Assembly (NCBI GenBank): GCA_900547005.1
Contig: URER01000026.1
Coordinates: forward strand, 1 to 35,087
Source: an uncultured Prevotella sp.
Lineage (GTDB): Bacteria; Bacteroidota; Bacteroidia; Bacteroidales; Bacteroidaceae
Reading direction: 5' to 3'
Length of the DNA stretch: 35,087 nt
A program made the position numbers and the translations under genes. A model generated the notes under the pieces. The model did no database searches and was not told the DNA's origin. It was given only the letters and a program-made list of their open reading frames with translations. Positions 1 to 9,289 of the stretch are shown piece by piece (position 1 is the stretch's first letter; each line of letters begins with the position of its first letter).

Positions 1-43
1 CTCTATCGCATTGCTAAACTTTACGCCTACCCACACTAAATAA

Positions 44-259
44 CTACTGAGCCGTCATATTTCCATCTTTGTCGGAGATTGCATAGGCATAAAATTTACC
101 TGCACGGGAATACACCCGGCAGGTTACATTATCCAAAACTTCGTTTGTGTTGGCATCTTTAATTTCGAAGACAAGCCTCCCGTCTTTGCCTGCCGACTGC
201 GAAAAGGCCGTGATATTGCCTATGACAAGCATCAGAAAAGCAAGGGTCAACCGCTGCAT
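44..259 (-). pseudogene. N-terminal fragment of a secreted carboxypeptidase-regulatory-like (TonB-receptor-type) protein
   Basis: The 71-residue reading frame starts at an ATG one base after the stop of the GLPGLI gene, so the two are probably co-transcribed. It has a signal peptide ending near AFSQ, then the start of a beta-sandwich domain (GRLVFEIKDANTNEVLDNV, then YAISDKDGN) like the carboxypeptidase-regulatory-like domain that opens many Bacteroidetes outer-membrane proteins. The frame stops at a TAG at 44-46, far too early for such a protein. The next frame stays open from there to the window edge, so a frameshift is possible, but only 43 bases are visible. GLPGLI genes are often followed by an outer-membrane receptor-like gene, which fits. 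I cannot tell a real truncation from a sequencing error or a genuinely short gene. Confidence 0.5.
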
Positions 260-260
260 A

Positions 261-1130
261 TTATTCAAGTTCTATCGGATTATACGGCTTCGCGTTTACT
301 GTCGCCTTTACTTCTTCGCTTATTTCTATATCGTCGTTGCTTGTCAACGCCCCCACAGGGTCGGCGCAAAAGTTCTTGTAAATCTTGCGTACTCTGCCGC
401 GTGTGGTTTTCTCTATGTCTTTGCTGCTCCACTTATAGATAGGCGTGAATGAAGAAACTTTCCGGAATCCGGTCATCTCGAAATCAAAATTATCTTTCGT
501 GTCGGTTACTTTCAGAATGAGTCCCGGCAGCTTACCAAACTTATAAGGGCCGCAAGGCAAATTCAGTTCCGGCGTGTACCACGCTATATAGTCGCGACCC
601 GCATAGCTCGTCTGCGCCTTGTTGCAATGATAGCCTAAAATAATAGTGTCTCCATCAAGCAGTTTCCAAGCCATTTCCGGACAGTTTTCTTCATATTCAT
701 ACGTCTTGTTTTTCAGTCCCGCCGTGCGTTGTACTGTCGCCTTCGACTGTTTCTTGTCAACCACAATGCTTTCAGTGAATTTACTATTCCTAAGAGCCGC
801 CATCATCTTCGGCGTTACGTCCGCCAGCGTCTTCTTTTCGCGAACGCCGCTATCACAAATAGAATCAAAGCACAAGTCGTAATAATCGCAGAATCTGTTA
901 TATCTATCTCCTATTTGCAGCACCGTTATTCCTTGTCGTTTCTCGTTTGGATACTTGGCGTCTCGCGCATACTTATAATCATATACTGCCACGTACTGTG
1001 CCTTATCCTGCACTTTTTTCTCTATTGAATCTTTCACCACATTTGTCGCCGAAGCTCCCCAGTCTATCGTTTGGGCCGAAACCGACATTCCAAGCAAAAG
1101 GGACATTGCCGCCATTACATACCTTTTCAT
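261..1130 (-). CDS. GLPGLI family secreted protein
   Basis: This 289-residue protein carries the family signature GKLPGLIL near residue 205, within a segment reading GPYKFGKLPGLIL. The start at 1130 is chosen because it gives a clean signal peptide (MKRYVMAAMSLLLGMSVSAQ); an upstream in-frame start at 1175 would put about 15 charged or polar residues before it. The protein should be exported to the periplasm or outer membrane. The family is Bacteroidetes-specific, has no proven biochemical role, and commonly sits next to TonB-receptor-like genes, as the fragment downstream suggests here. A promoter with both Bacteroidetes elements lies about 80 bases upstream. The family call is firm; the function is unknown. 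Confidence 0.9.
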   Translation of the reverse strand: MKRYVMAAMSLLLGMSVSAQTIDWGASATNVVKDSIEKKVQDKAQYVAVYDYKYARDAKYPNEKRQGITVLQIGDRYNRFCDYYDLCFDSICDSGVREKKTLADVTPKMMAALRNSKFTESIVVDKKQSKATVQRTAGLKNKTYEYEENCPEMAWKLLDGDTIILGYHCNKAQTSYAGRDYIAWYTPELNLPCGPYKFGKLPGLILKVTDTKDNFDFEMTGFRKVSSFTPIYKWSSKDIEKTTRGRVRKIYKNFCADPVGALTSNDDIEISEEVKATVNAKPYNPIELE

Positions 1131-1210
1131 ATTTATTCTGTTTTCAAAATGTTTCATTTTATACGTTTTTACCATTATTTTGTTTCACATATTCACCTTT
1201 TTCGGTGGCA

Positions 1211-1242
1211 CAAAATTATGAAAAACATTTTAACCGGACAAA
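1211..1242 (-). promoter_or_regulatory. Bacteroidetes-type promoter for the GLPGLI gene
   Basis: On the minus strand TTTG (1242-1239) is followed by 20 bases and then TAATTTTG (1218-1211). This matches the Bacteroidetes -33/-7 consensus TTTG-N19..21-TAnnTTTG. The expected transcription start is near 1204, giving a leader of roughly 70 bases before the chosen ATG at 1130. Confidence 0.7.
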
Positions 1243-1425
1243 TGTTTCAAAAGGTATTGTTATATTTTAAGGACTTCCGAGCAGAAAAAAACCACAGGAA
1301 AACAGAATAACATACACAGAGAAAGTATATCATAAGAGCGGACAAAAGTCGATGTTCACGGAACATCTGATAAAAGAATTAGCAAAATAAAAGTGAAAAA
1401 CAGACCGTAGTCGGATTATTTTGAG

Positions 1426-1433
1426 TATTTTTG
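1426..1433 (+). promoter_or_regulatory. -7 promoter element upstream of the LptF/G permease
   Basis: TATTTTTG matches TAnnTTTG and lies 37 bases before the permease ATG. No good -33 TTTG is visible at the right distance. A small hairpin (GGGC, loop, GCCC) follows in the short leader. Confidence 0.55.
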
Positions 1434-1469
1434 CATCCTGATTGGGCGCTAAGCCCTGATTAGGCAACA

Positions 1470-3383
1470 ATGCTTCGTATTAAGAAAATAGATATATTCA
1501 TAGCCAGACAGTTCTGTTTGCTGTTTGCAGGAACGTTCTTCATCAGTCAGTTTGTGCTGATGATGCAGTTCCTATGGAAGTATGTGGACGAGCTGATTGG
1601 CAAGGGATTGTCAGTAGAGGTGCTGGCTCAGTTCTTTTGGTATATGGGACTTATCCTCGTGCCGCAAGCACTTCCGCTGGCCATATTGCTGTCGTCGCTC
1701 ATCTCGTTTGGCAACTTGGGCGAAAGCAGCGAGCTCACCGCGATAAAGGCGGCGGGCATTTCGCTAATCCAGTCTTTCCGCTCGCTCATCGTTATTACCG
1801 TACTCGTGGCGTTTGGCTCGTTTTATTTTCAGAACAATATCGGTCCGGAGGCTCAGAAAAACCTGATGCAACTCATGATTTCGATGAAGCAGAAGAGTCC
1901 GGAACTGGAGATTCCCGAAGGCATCTTCTATGACGGCATTCCGCAGAGCAATATCTACGTGCAGAAGAAGAACATCGAGACGGGAAAGCTCTATGGCATC
2001 ATGATTTACCGTATGACAAACAGCTACGAGGACGCAGCTATCATCCTGGCCGACTCGGGTATGCTGCAATCAACGGCAGAGAAGAAGCATCTGGTGCTGA
2101 ACCTGTGGAACGGCGAGTGGTTTGAGAATATGCGGTCGCAGGAACTGGCAGGTAGCGCAAGCGTGCCATACAGACGAGAGTCGTTCACTCACAAGAATAT
2201 CGTGATTGATTTTGACGGAGATTTCAACCTCTCGGATGCCGCAGGACTGTCGAGCAATGCCCGCACAAAGAGCCTGAAACGCATAAGCAAGGACCTCGAC
2301 TCACTGAAACTAACTTACGACAGTATAGGAAACTCATATTATAATGATGCGAAACGCTTCACGTATCCTTCGCCGGAGATGGACAAAAAGGATGTGAAGG
2401 AGGCGGAGAAAATAGCGGCTCGCAGCGATTTCAGAATAGATTCGCTATACTCGAAACTGGCTCCGGAAAAGAAACGGGAGGTTACAGGAAGGGCGCTGGG
2501 AACTGTGCAGCAACAGGTGAGCGACTTGGAATTTAAGAGTATGATTACGTCTGACGGCGACAGGACCATACGCCAGCACCAACTGGAGTATATCGGAAAG
2601 TTCACGCTCGCCCTGTCGTGCATCATATTCTTCTTTATCGGCGCTCCGCTCGGGGCCATCATCCGCAAGGGCGGACTGGGAATGCCAATCATCATATCGG
2701 TGCTTGTGTTCATTGTTTACTATATTCTCGACAACACCGGCTTCAGAATGGCGCGCGGAGGAATGTGGACCGTATGGTTCGGACGAGGATTGTCGCCCGC
2801 CGTACTCATACCTACGGCGATATTCTTTACATACAAGGCCAACAACGACTCAACAGTATTCAATATTGATATTTGGCGGAACGCGGTGATGAAGGCACTC
2901 GGACTGCGGATAAAGCGCAGCATAACGAAGAAGGAAGTGATAATAAACGACCCGGATTATACTGGCGACGCACAGCAGTTGACAGTAATCACCGACGATA
3001 TCGTGGCCTACTCGAAGGAACACAACTTGAAATCGCCACCTAATCCGATAAATGTTTTCTTCAAATACAAGCCCGACAACGAGATTTATCGCATAAACGA
3101 GGAGCTGGAGTCGGTAATAGAAGACTTGTCGAACACACGCGACAATGTGATATTGAACGAGATAAACACCTATCCCGTGCTGGTGGTAAAAGCCCACACA
3201 CGCCCGTTCGAACGGAAATGGCTGAACATCCTGTCGGCCATAATCATCCCGGCAGGTATATTTTTCTATTTCAGGATGTGGCGGTTCAGGATAAGACTGC
3301 TCCGCGATTTGCGCACGATAAAAGCCGCAAACGACAACATCACAGCCCGGATAGCAGAGAAATTCGGCGACAGGAAGGCTTAG
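1470..3383 (+). CDS. LptF/LptG (YjgP/YjgQ) family lipopolysaccharide export permease
   Basis: This is a 637-residue inner-membrane protein of the YjgP/YjgQ family, the membrane part of the LptB2FG transporter that extracts lipopolysaccharide from the inner membrane for transfer to the outer membrane. The N-terminus shows the family pattern: an amphipathic start (LRIKKIDIFIARQF), membrane helices near residues 15-35, 55-85 and 100-120, and an LTAIKAAGISL segment. A periplasmic jellyroll-like region follows, then more helices near 375-460. It is far longer than E. coli LptF or LptG (about 360 residues): it has an inserted central region and a long C-terminal cytoplasmic extension ending in one more helix (near 585-605) and a basic tail. 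Such enlarged single permeases are usual in Bacteroidetes. I cannot separate the LptF from the LptG role. It is followed by ribBA about 100 bases downstream. Confidence 0.9.
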   Translation: MLRIKKIDIFIARQFCLLFAGTFFISQFVLMMQFLWKYVDELIGKGLSVEVLAQFFWYMGLILVPQALPLAILLSSLISFGNLGESSELTAIKAAGISLIQSFRSLIVITVLVAFGSFYFQNNIGPEAQKNLMQLMISMKQKSPELEIPEGIFYDGIPQSNIYVQKKNIETGKLYGIMIYRMTNSYEDAAIILADSGMLQSTAEKKHLVLNLWNGEWFENMRSQELAGSASVPYRRESFTHKNIVIDFDGDFNLSDAAGLSSNARTKSLKRISKDLDSLKLTYDSIGNSYYNDAKRFTYPSPEMDKKDVKEAEKIAARSDFRIDSLYSKLAPEKKREVTGRALGTVQQQVSDLEFKSMITSDGDRTIRQHQLEYIGKFTLALSCIIFFFIGAPLGAIIRKGGLGMPIIISVLVFIVYYILDNTGFRMARGGMWTVWFGRGLSPAVLIPTAIFFTYKANNDSTVFNIDIWRNAVMKALGLRIKRSITKKEVIINDPDYTGDAQQLTVITDDIVAYSKEHNLKSPPNPINVFFKYKPDNEIYRINEELESVIEDLSNTRDNVILNEINTYPVLVVKAHTRPFERKWLNILSAIIIPAGIFFYFRMWRFRIRLLRDLRTIKAANDNITARIAEKFGDRKA

Positions 3384-3479
3384 ATTGTTTGACGGAAATA
3401 CACAATGTACAATTCCGGGGAACAGCGGCCATATAAAGAATGTATAACATATATGTATATAAATAAGGTATTATAAGAT

Positions 3480-4688
3480 ATGGGAGAGTTCAAGGTTAGC
3501 AGCATTGAGGATGCTGTGAAAGATTTCAAAGACGGCAAATTCGTCATCGTTGTAGACGATGAAGACCGCGAGAACGAGGGAGACCTCATCATCGCAGCCG
3601 AGAAGATAACACCGGAGAAGGTGAACTTCATGTTAAAGAATGCCCGAGGAGTGCTTTGTGCGCCTATCACGCTCAGCAGATGCGACGAGTTGGACCTGCC
3701 GCATCAGGTATCTGACAACACCTCGATGCTCGGTACGCCTTTCACCATAACTATCGACAAACTGGAAGGTTGCTCTACCGGTGTGTCGGCACACGACCGC
3801 GCAGAGACCATCCGCGCCCTTGCAGACCCCAATTCCACTCCAAAGACATTCGGACGGCCGGGACATATCAATCCTCTCTATGCACAGGACAACGGCGTGC
3901 TGCGCAGAAGCGGACACACGGAAGCGGCGGTAGACCTCTGCAAGCTGGCGGGACTGTATCCGGCCGGTGCGCTGATGGAGATAATGAACGAGGACGGAAG
4001 CATGGCCCGTATGCCGGAATTGCAGGTAATGGCGCAGGAATGGGGACTGAAAATCATCACCATCAAAGACCTCATAGCTTACCGTCTGAAGACGGAATCG
4101 CTCATTGAAATGGGCAACAAGGTGGATTTACCGACAAAATACGGCCATTTCAAACTTATACCTTTCCGCCAGAAGAGCAACGGCGAGGAACACATGGCAT
4201 TAATAAAAGGCGAATGGAAAGAGGACGAGCCGGTGCTTGTGAGAGTCCACTCCTCATGTGCCACAGGCGATATCCTCGGCAGTATGCGTTGTGATTGCGG
4301 CGAACAGTTGCACAAGGCAATGCAGATGATAGAGAAAGAAGGCAAGGGCGTTGTTATATATATGTCGCAGGAAGGACGCGGCATAGGCCTTATGAACAAG
4401 ATTGCGGCATACAAGCTGCAAGAGGAAGGCTATGACACGGTGGAGGCCAATGTGCATCTCGGTTTCCAGCCCGACGAGCGCGACTACGGCTGTGGCGCGC
4501 AAATGCTGCGCGAACTCGGCATTCACAAGATGCGATTGATGACAAACAACCCGACAAAACGCGTCGGATTGGAAGCCTACGGACTGGAAATCGTGGAGAA
4601 TGTGCCGATAGAAGTTACGCCTAACGAGTATGACTACCGTTATCTAAAAACCAAGAAGGAACGGATGGGGCATAACTTACATTTATAA
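3480..4688 (+). CDS. ribBA: Bifunctional 3,4-dihydroxy-2-butanone-4-phosphate synthase / GTP cyclohydrolase II
   Basis: This 402-residue fusion supplies both starting branches of riboflavin synthesis. The N-terminal half (about residues 1-200) is the RibB domain, making dihydroxybutanone phosphate from ribulose 5-phosphate; it shows DDEDRENEGDL, the divalent-metal and substrate loop, and the GHINPLYAQDNGVLRRSGHTEAAVDL segment region. The C-terminal half is RibA, which opens GTP; it has the zinc site in HSSCATGDILGSMRCDCGEQ and the SQEGRGIGL loop. Both active-site sets look intact. It follows the permease gene by about 100 bases with no convincing promoter of its own, so it may be read from the same transcript. 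Confidence 0.96.
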   Translation: MGEFKVSSIEDAVKDFKDGKFVIVVDDEDRENEGDLIIAAEKITPEKVNFMLKNARGVLCAPITLSRCDELDLPHQVSDNTSMLGTPFTITIDKLEGCSTGVSAHDRAETIRALADPNSTPKTFGRPGHINPLYAQDNGVLRRSGHTEAAVDLCKLAGLYPAGALMEIMNEDGSMARMPELQVMAQEWGLKIITIKDLIAYRLKTESLIEMGNKVDLPTKYGHFKLIPFRQKSNGEEHMALIKGEWKEDEPVLVRVHSSCATGDILGSMRCDCGEQLHKAMQMIEKEGKGVVIYMSQEGRGIGLMNKIAAYKLQEEGYDTVEANVHLGFQPDERDYGCGAQMLRELGIHKMRLMTNNPTKRVGLEAYGLEIVENVPIEVTPNEYDYRYLKTKKERMGHNLHL

Positions 4689-4769
4689 GAAATATCCCTC
4701 TGAAAAATAAAAAAACAAGTTTTCGGCGAAATAAAGGCACAATTATTTCGTTTAAAACAATAAAATGAT

Positions 4770-4777
4770 TACATTTG
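4770..4777 (+). promoter_or_regulatory. -7 promoter element for the aminotransferase gene
   Basis: TACATTTG matches TAnnTTTG and lies 31 bases upstream of the aminotransferase ATG. The -33 region holds only TTTC at the expected distance. The AT-rich gap after ribBA supports separate transcription. Confidence 0.6.
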
Positions 4778-4807
4778 CACATATAAACAATATATAAAAT
4801 AGGCAAT

Positions 4808-6001
4808 ATGGCACAACTTTCAAACCGTCTTAACAGGCTTGCACCATCCGCAACGCTCGCTATGTCGCAGAAAAGCGGAGAAATGAAAGCACAAGGCATT
4901 GATGTTATAAACATGAGTGTGGGCGAACCAGACTTCAATACGCCCGACCATATTAAGGAAGCTGCAAAGAAGGCTATTGAGGATAACTATTCACGCTACT
5001 CTCCCGTACCGGGATATGCAGACTTGAGAAAGGCTGTGGTAGAAAAGCTAAAGAGAGAGAACGGACTTGACTATACAGTCAACGAGGTGCTCGTTTCAAA
5101 CGGCGCGAAGCAGAGTGTATGCAACACAGTAATGGCTTTGGTAAATCCGGGCGATGAGGTTATCATCCCTGCGCCATACTGGGTGAGCTATCCACAAATG
5201 GTGAAACTCGCTGGAGGAGAACCGGTAATTGTGAATGCAGGCTTTGAACAGAATTTCAAGATGACTCCAGAACAGCTCGAAGGGGCTATCACACCAAAGA
5301 CACGTATGCTGATTCTCTGTTCTCCAAGCAATCCTACGGGTAGTGTTTATACAAAAGAGGAGCTTGCTGGACTTGCCGAAGTGATAAAGAAGCATGAAGA
5401 TTTGTTCGTACTCGCAGACGAAATCTACGAACACATTAATTATATGGGTAAGCACGAAAGCATCGCTCAGTTCCCAGGAATGAAAGAACGTGCGATTATC
5501 GTGAACGGTGTTTCAAAGGCATACGCAATGACTGGATGGCGCATAGGATATATTGCTGCACCGGAATGGATTGTGAAAGGTTGTAACAAACTGCAAGGAC
5601 AATACACCAGCGGACCGTGCTCGGTAAGCCAAAAGGCTGCCGAAGCCGCATATTCGATGTCGCAAGACTGCGTGGAAGAGATGCGCAAGGCGTTTGAGCG
5701 TCGCAGAAACCTCATCGTAGAACTGGCTAAGGAAATACCCGGACTGGAAGTGAACGTTCCGCAAGGAGCATTCTACCTTTTCCCGAAATGCAGCAGTTTC
5801 TATGGCAAAAGCGATGGTGAGCATACGATAAACAATTCAACCGATTTGGCAATGTATCTGCTCGAAGTTGGCCATGTGGCTACCGTTGGAGGTGATGCGT
5901 TCGGAGATTCTGAGTGCTTCCGTATGAGCTACGCGACAAGCGACGAGAATATCAGAGAGGCAATGTCAAGAATTAAAAATGTATTGGCCAAACTAAAGTA
6001 A
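4808..6001 (+). CDS. Pyridoxal-phosphate aminotransferase, aspartate aminotransferase type
   Basis: This 397-residue protein is a class I/II fold-type I aminotransferase, probably moving the amino group between aspartate and 2-oxoglutarate in the cytoplasm. The PLP lysine lies in VNGVSKAYAMTGWRIGY, near residue 239. Other conserved parts are the N-terminal SVGEPDFNTP substrate segment, the SNGAKQSV cofactor-phosphate turn, the CSPSNPTGSVY loop, ADEIYEH with the cofactor aspartate, and the C-terminal FRMSYATS arginine. Length is normal for subgroup I-gamma aspartate transaminases. Substrate preference (aspartate, prephenate or others) cannot be fixed from sequence alone. It has its own promoter and stands alone before the exb operon. 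Confidence 0.9.
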   Translation: MAQLSNRLNRLAPSATLAMSQKSGEMKAQGIDVINMSVGEPDFNTPDHIKEAAKKAIEDNYSRYSPVPGYADLRKAVVEKLKRENGLDYTVNEVLVSNGAKQSVCNTVMALVNPGDEVIIPAPYWVSYPQMVKLAGGEPVIVNAGFEQNFKMTPEQLEGAITPKTRMLILCSPSNPTGSVYTKEELAGLAEVIKKHEDLFVLADEIYEHINYMGKHESIAQFPGMKERAIIVNGVSKAYAMTGWRIGYIAAPEWIVKGCNKLQGQYTSGPCSVSQKAAEAAYSMSQDCVEEMRKAFERRRNLIVELAKEIPGLEVNVPQGAFYLFPKCSSFYGKSDGEHTINNSTDLAMYLLEVGHVATVGGDAFGDSECFRMSYATSDENIREAMSRIKNVLAKLK

Positions 6002-6101
6002 AATAATCGTCAGAGAACGACAGCATTGATAAGTTCACTTCAAAATACATTTTTTGCTTGTTAAAACTTATTAATTGCTAAGTTTATTCTGCATTAATTG
6101 C

Positions 6102-6109
6102 TATCTTTG
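6102..6109 (+). promoter_or_regulatory. -7 promoter element of the exbB-tonB operon
   Basis: TATCTTTG matches TAnnTTTG exactly and is followed by GCGG. It lies about 120 bases before exbB, so the operon has a leader of roughly 110 bases that is very AT-rich just before the start codon. The -33 position holds only a weak TTTA. Confidence 0.65.
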
Positions 6110-6230
6110 CGGAGATGAACTTGTCTAAAAGACGTTCATTAAAAGCAAATCAAAGGCATACAACATTTAACTCAGATAATTATTAACAATTTAAAATTAT
6201 CAATAACTAAAAAATTAAAATTATCAAATT

Positions 6231-7058
6231 ATGGCAACTACAAAAAAAGCAGCAGCCCCGAAAAAACAATCTCAGGGCTTTCAGGGAGTAAGAGGCGCAT
6301 TCTGGATTATCGTCGTTTGCGCAATTATCGCTTTCACTCTGTTCTTCACATGGTTTGGACATGAGTCTCACTTCGCAGAAGGTGGTGTTCAGCCTAAGGA
6401 CGTTTGGGGAACTATTTACAAAGGTGGTATTATCGTGCCGGTTATCCACTCTCTTTTGCTCACTGTACTTGCAATGACTATCGAGCGTTCACTTGCATTG
6501 AAGACCGCTTTCGGTAAGGGTGCGCTTCCTAAGTTCGTAGCAAACATCAAGGCAGCTCTCAACGCAAACGACTTCGCTAAGGCTCAGCAGCTCTGCGACC
6601 AGCAGAAGGGTTCTGTAGCAAACGTTGTTGGTGCTTCTTTGAAGGCTTACAAGGAAATGGAAGCTACATCTGGTATTAAGAAGGCACAGAAGATTGCTAA
6701 GATTCAGCAGGCTCACGAGGAAGCAACTCAGCTTGAGATGCCTACTCTGACTATGAACCTCCCGATCATCGCTACTATCGTTACACTCGGTACTCTTACC
6801 GGACTTCTCGGTACTGTGGTTGGTATGATCAAGGCGTTCTCTGCTATGAACGCATCTGGTGGTGCCGACTCTGCAGAACTTGCTTCTGGTATTTCTGAGG
6901 CTCTTATCAATACTGCATTCGGTATCGGTACATCTTGGTGTGCTGTGGTTTCTTACAACTACTTCACAAACAAGGTTGATAAGTTGACATTCGCTCTTGA
7001 CGAGGTTGGTTATTCAATTGCTCAGACATACGAAGCAACCCACACAGAAGAGGCTTAA
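6231..7058 (+). CDS. exbB: MotA/TolQ/ExbB proton channel family protein
   Basis: At 275 residues this is the ExbB-type subunit of an inner-membrane proton channel that powers TonB. A basic, Ala/Lys-rich N-terminus is followed by a first membrane helix near residues 22-44, a second near 63-83, a cytoplasmic helical region, and two helices in the C-terminal half. The signature is IATIVTLGTLTGLLGTVVGM followed by the SGISEALINTAFGIG segment. Its codons are strongly biased (many GCT, CTT, GGT, TCT), unlike most neighbours, suggesting high expression. It opens a tightly packed operon with two exbD genes, tonB, a PstS-like lipoprotein and a TPR protein. Confidence 0.95.
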   Translation: MATTKKAAAPKKQSQGFQGVRGAFWIIVVCAIIAFTLFFTWFGHESHFAEGGVQPKDVWGTIYKGGIIVPVIHSLLLTVLAMTIERSLALKTAFGKGALPKFVANIKAALNANDFAKAQQLCDQQKGSVANVVGASLKAYKEMEATSGIKKAQKIAKIQQAHEEATQLEMPTLTMNLPIIATIVTLGTLTGLLGTVVGMIKAFSAMNASGGADSAELASGISEALINTAFGIGTSWCAVVSYNYFTNKVDKLTFALDEVGYSIAQTYEATHTEEA

Positions 7059-7088
7059 TTTCTACTAACCCTTAAAAATTTTATCGCT

Positions 7089-7730
7089 ATGGGTAAAGTA
7101 AAAATTAAGAAAAGTGACATCTGGATTGACATGACACCTATGTCAGATGTCATGACCCTGTTGCTTACTTTCTTCATGCTGTGTTCTACGTTCGTAAAGA
7201 ACGAGCCAGTGAAAGTAAACACTCCGGGTTCTGTATCTGAGATAAAGGTGCCGGAAAACGGTGTCTTGACCATACTTGTGAATCCTGAGAAAGATGCGGC
7301 AGGAAAGCCGACAGGAGAAGGACAGGTGTTTTTGAGCATAGACAACACCAAGCAGTTGGGTGAAACACTCAGCGACATGACAAGCCGCTTCGGTGTTAGT
7401 CTGAATGGTGCACAAATCAAGGCTTTCAATACTGAGTCTACATTCGGAGTACCTATGAATGAGCTTCCAGCTTATCTGTCTATGTCAAGCGAGAACCGCG
7501 CAAAGACTCTTCCAACAAAGGGTGTGCCTCTTGATAGTATAGACGGTGGTATGAGCGAATTCCAGCAGTGGGTAGATGCTGCCAGAACAGTAAACTCTGA
7601 CATCAAAATCGCCCTCAAGGCTGACGGAAAGACTCCATACAAGACTGTTAAGAAAGTCATGAGCGAGCTTCAGGATATGGATGAGAGTCATTATTATATG
7701 ATTACACAGCTTAAAAAAGAAGGAGAATAA
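7089..7730 (+). CDS. exbD: ExbD/TolR family biopolymer transport protein (first copy)
   Basis: This 213-residue protein has the ExbD layout: a short cytoplasmic start, one membrane helix with the proton-carrying aspartate (DMTPMSDVMTLLLTFFMLCST), and a periplasmic domain. The periplasmic part is longer than E. coli ExbD (141 residues in total), with inserted stretches rich in charged residues. It starts 30 bases after exbB and ends 3 bases before the second exbD. Having two different ExbD proteins suggests a mixed channel around TonB, a Bacteroidetes habit. Confidence 0.93.
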   Translation: MGKVKIKKSDIWIDMTPMSDVMTLLLTFFMLCSTFVKNEPVKVNTPGSVSEIKVPENGVLTILVNPEKDAAGKPTGEGQVFLSIDNTKQLGETLSDMTSRFGVSLNGAQIKAFNTESTFGVPMNELPAYLSMSSENRAKTLPTKGVPLDSIDGGMSEFQQWVDAARTVNSDIKIALKADGKTPYKTVKKVMSELQDMDESHYYMITQLKKEGE

Positions 7731-7733
7731 GCA

Positions 7734-8381
7734 ATGGCAAAGAAAAAAGAATCTAAACAGAAGAAGATAAATGTCCGTGTGGACTTTACTCCGATGGTGG
7801 ATATGCTCATGCTTCTTATCACTTTCTTCATGCTGTGTTCTACATTGAGCAAGCCCCAGACAATGGAGCTTACCATGCCAAGTAATGATGACAACACTAC
7901 TGAAGAGCAAAAGAATGAAGCCAAAGCTTCTGAGACAGTAACCATCTATGTTGCAGCAAACAACAAGATATACTACGGTGAGGGTATTCCTAAGTACGAT
8001 GACCCAACATGGATTAAAGAGACAACATGGGGTAACGAAGGAATCCGTAAGGTTCTTCGCGAGCACGCTACAGAAAGTGGTGTAAAGCCGGTTAAGCGTA
8101 TCGAGTTGGCTGTAAAGGAACTCAATAGCAAGAAAGACGAGAATAAGTGGACTGATGAACAGTTAAGAGAAAAGATTAGCGATGTTAAGGCCGGTAATCT
8201 GCCAAGTGGCGAGAAGATTCCGACCCTGACTGTTGTCATCAAACCTACTGACAATGCGTCTTACACCAATATGGTGGATGCTCTCGATGAAATGCAGATC
8301 TTAAGCATTGGTACTTATGTAATCGATAAGATTAGCGACGACGACAAGAAACTTCTTGAGTCTAAAAGCGTAAATATGTAA
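7734..8381 (+). CDS. exbD: ExbD/TolR family biopolymer transport protein (second copy)
   Basis: This 215-residue paralogue begins with a lysine-rich tail (AKKKESKQKK) and has a membrane helix with the conserved aspartate in VDFTPMVDMLMLLITFFML. The periplasmic region has an acidic, low-complexity insert near residues 45-65. It differs strongly from the first copy outside the helix, so this is an old duplication and not a recent one. The next gene, tonB, starts 40 bases on. Confidence 0.93.
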   Translation: MAKKKESKQKKINVRVDFTPMVDMLMLLITFFMLCSTLSKPQTMELTMPSNDDNTTEEQKNEAKASETVTIYVAANNKIYYGEGIPKYDDPTWIKETTWGNEGIRKVLREHATESGVKPVKRIELAVKELNSKKDENKWTDEQLREKISDVKAGNLPSGEKIPTLTVVIKPTDNASYTNMVDALDEMQILSIGTYVIDKISDDDKKLLESKSVNM

Positions 8382-8421
8382 TCAAGTCGATGGTTTAATT
8401 AACATTTAAAACAAAAGAACA

Positions 8422-9285
8422 ATGTCAAAAATAGATCTTTACGATCCGAAATGGGTGGACATGGTGTTCGAGAACAAGAACAAGACCTACGGAGCTTATC
8501 AGTTGCGTAAGTCTACTGGTTCTCGTAACTTCCGCGCACTGCTTATTTTGGTGATTGCAGCAGCACTTATCGGAGGCTTCCTTGCTTGGAAAGTTGTAGC
8601 AGAGCAAAGAGAGGCCGAGCGCATAGCACGCATGGAGGCTATGGAACTTGCTAAGCTCCAGGAGCAGGCAAAGAAAGAGCAGAAAGAAAAGAAGCAGGAA
8701 ATCAAGCCTAAAGTAGAACAACCCAAGAAGGAAATTCCAGAGGTACGTGAGTCTCAGAAGTTCACCGCGCCAGTCATTAAGAAGGACGAATTGGTGAAAG
8801 AAGAGAATCAGGTTAAGCAGATGGATAAGTTGGACGAGAAGGTTGCCGTTTCTAACGTAGACCAGGAAGGTTCTAAGGACCGTACTGTCGAAGCTATACG
8901 TAACGACATCGCCGTAAACGTTCCACCTCCAGCACCTAAGGAAGCCCCGAAAGAGGAAGTTAAGCAGGTTGTTGAGAACAAAGTATTCGAGATTGCCGAG
9001 CAGATGCCTTCTTTCAAGGGTAATGTAAACCAGTGGCTTGCATCAAACCTTTCTTATCCGGCAGTAGCAGCCGAGAACGGAGTTCAGGGTCGTGTAATCG
9101 TCAACTTCATCGTTGAGAAAGATGGTAGCATCAGCAACGTTCAGGTTGTTCGTTCTGTAGACCCGGCACTCGACCGTGAAGCTGTGAACACTGTAAAGCG
9201 TATGCCTAAGTGGAATCCGGGTATGAACAACGGTCAGCCAGCTCGTGTTAAGTTTACTCTTCCTGTAACTTTCAAATTGCAGTAA
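8422..9285 (+). CDS. tonB: TonB family energy transducer
   Basis: The 287-residue protein carries energy from the ExbB/ExbD channel across the periplasm to outer-membrane receptors. Its N-terminus has the Bacteroidetes TonB motif KNKTYGAYQLR, then one membrane helix near residues 38-57. A long Lys/Glu-rich helical segment (about 60-105), a linker and a short proline run (VPPPAPKEAP) span the periplasm. The C-terminal 90 residues form the TonB domain (YPAVAAENGVQGRVIVNFIVEKDGSI, ending RVKFTLPVTFKL). It is in an operon with its channel partners, so its job is well supported; which receptors it serves is not visible here. Confidence 0.94.
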   Translation: MSKIDLYDPKWVDMVFENKNKTYGAYQLRKSTGSRNFRALLILVIAAALIGGFLAWKVVAEQREAERIARMEAMELAKLQEQAKKEQKEKKQEIKPKVEQPKKEIPEVRESQKFTAPVIKKDELVKEENQVKQMDKLDEKVAVSNVDQEGSKDRTVEAIRNDIAVNVPPPAPKEAPKEEVKQVVENKVFEIAEQMPSFKGNVNQWLASNLSYPAVAAENGVQGRVIVNFIVEKDGSISNVQVVRSVDPALDREAVNTVKRMPKWNPGMNNGQPARVKFTLPVTFKLQ

Positions 9286-9289
9286 TTAA

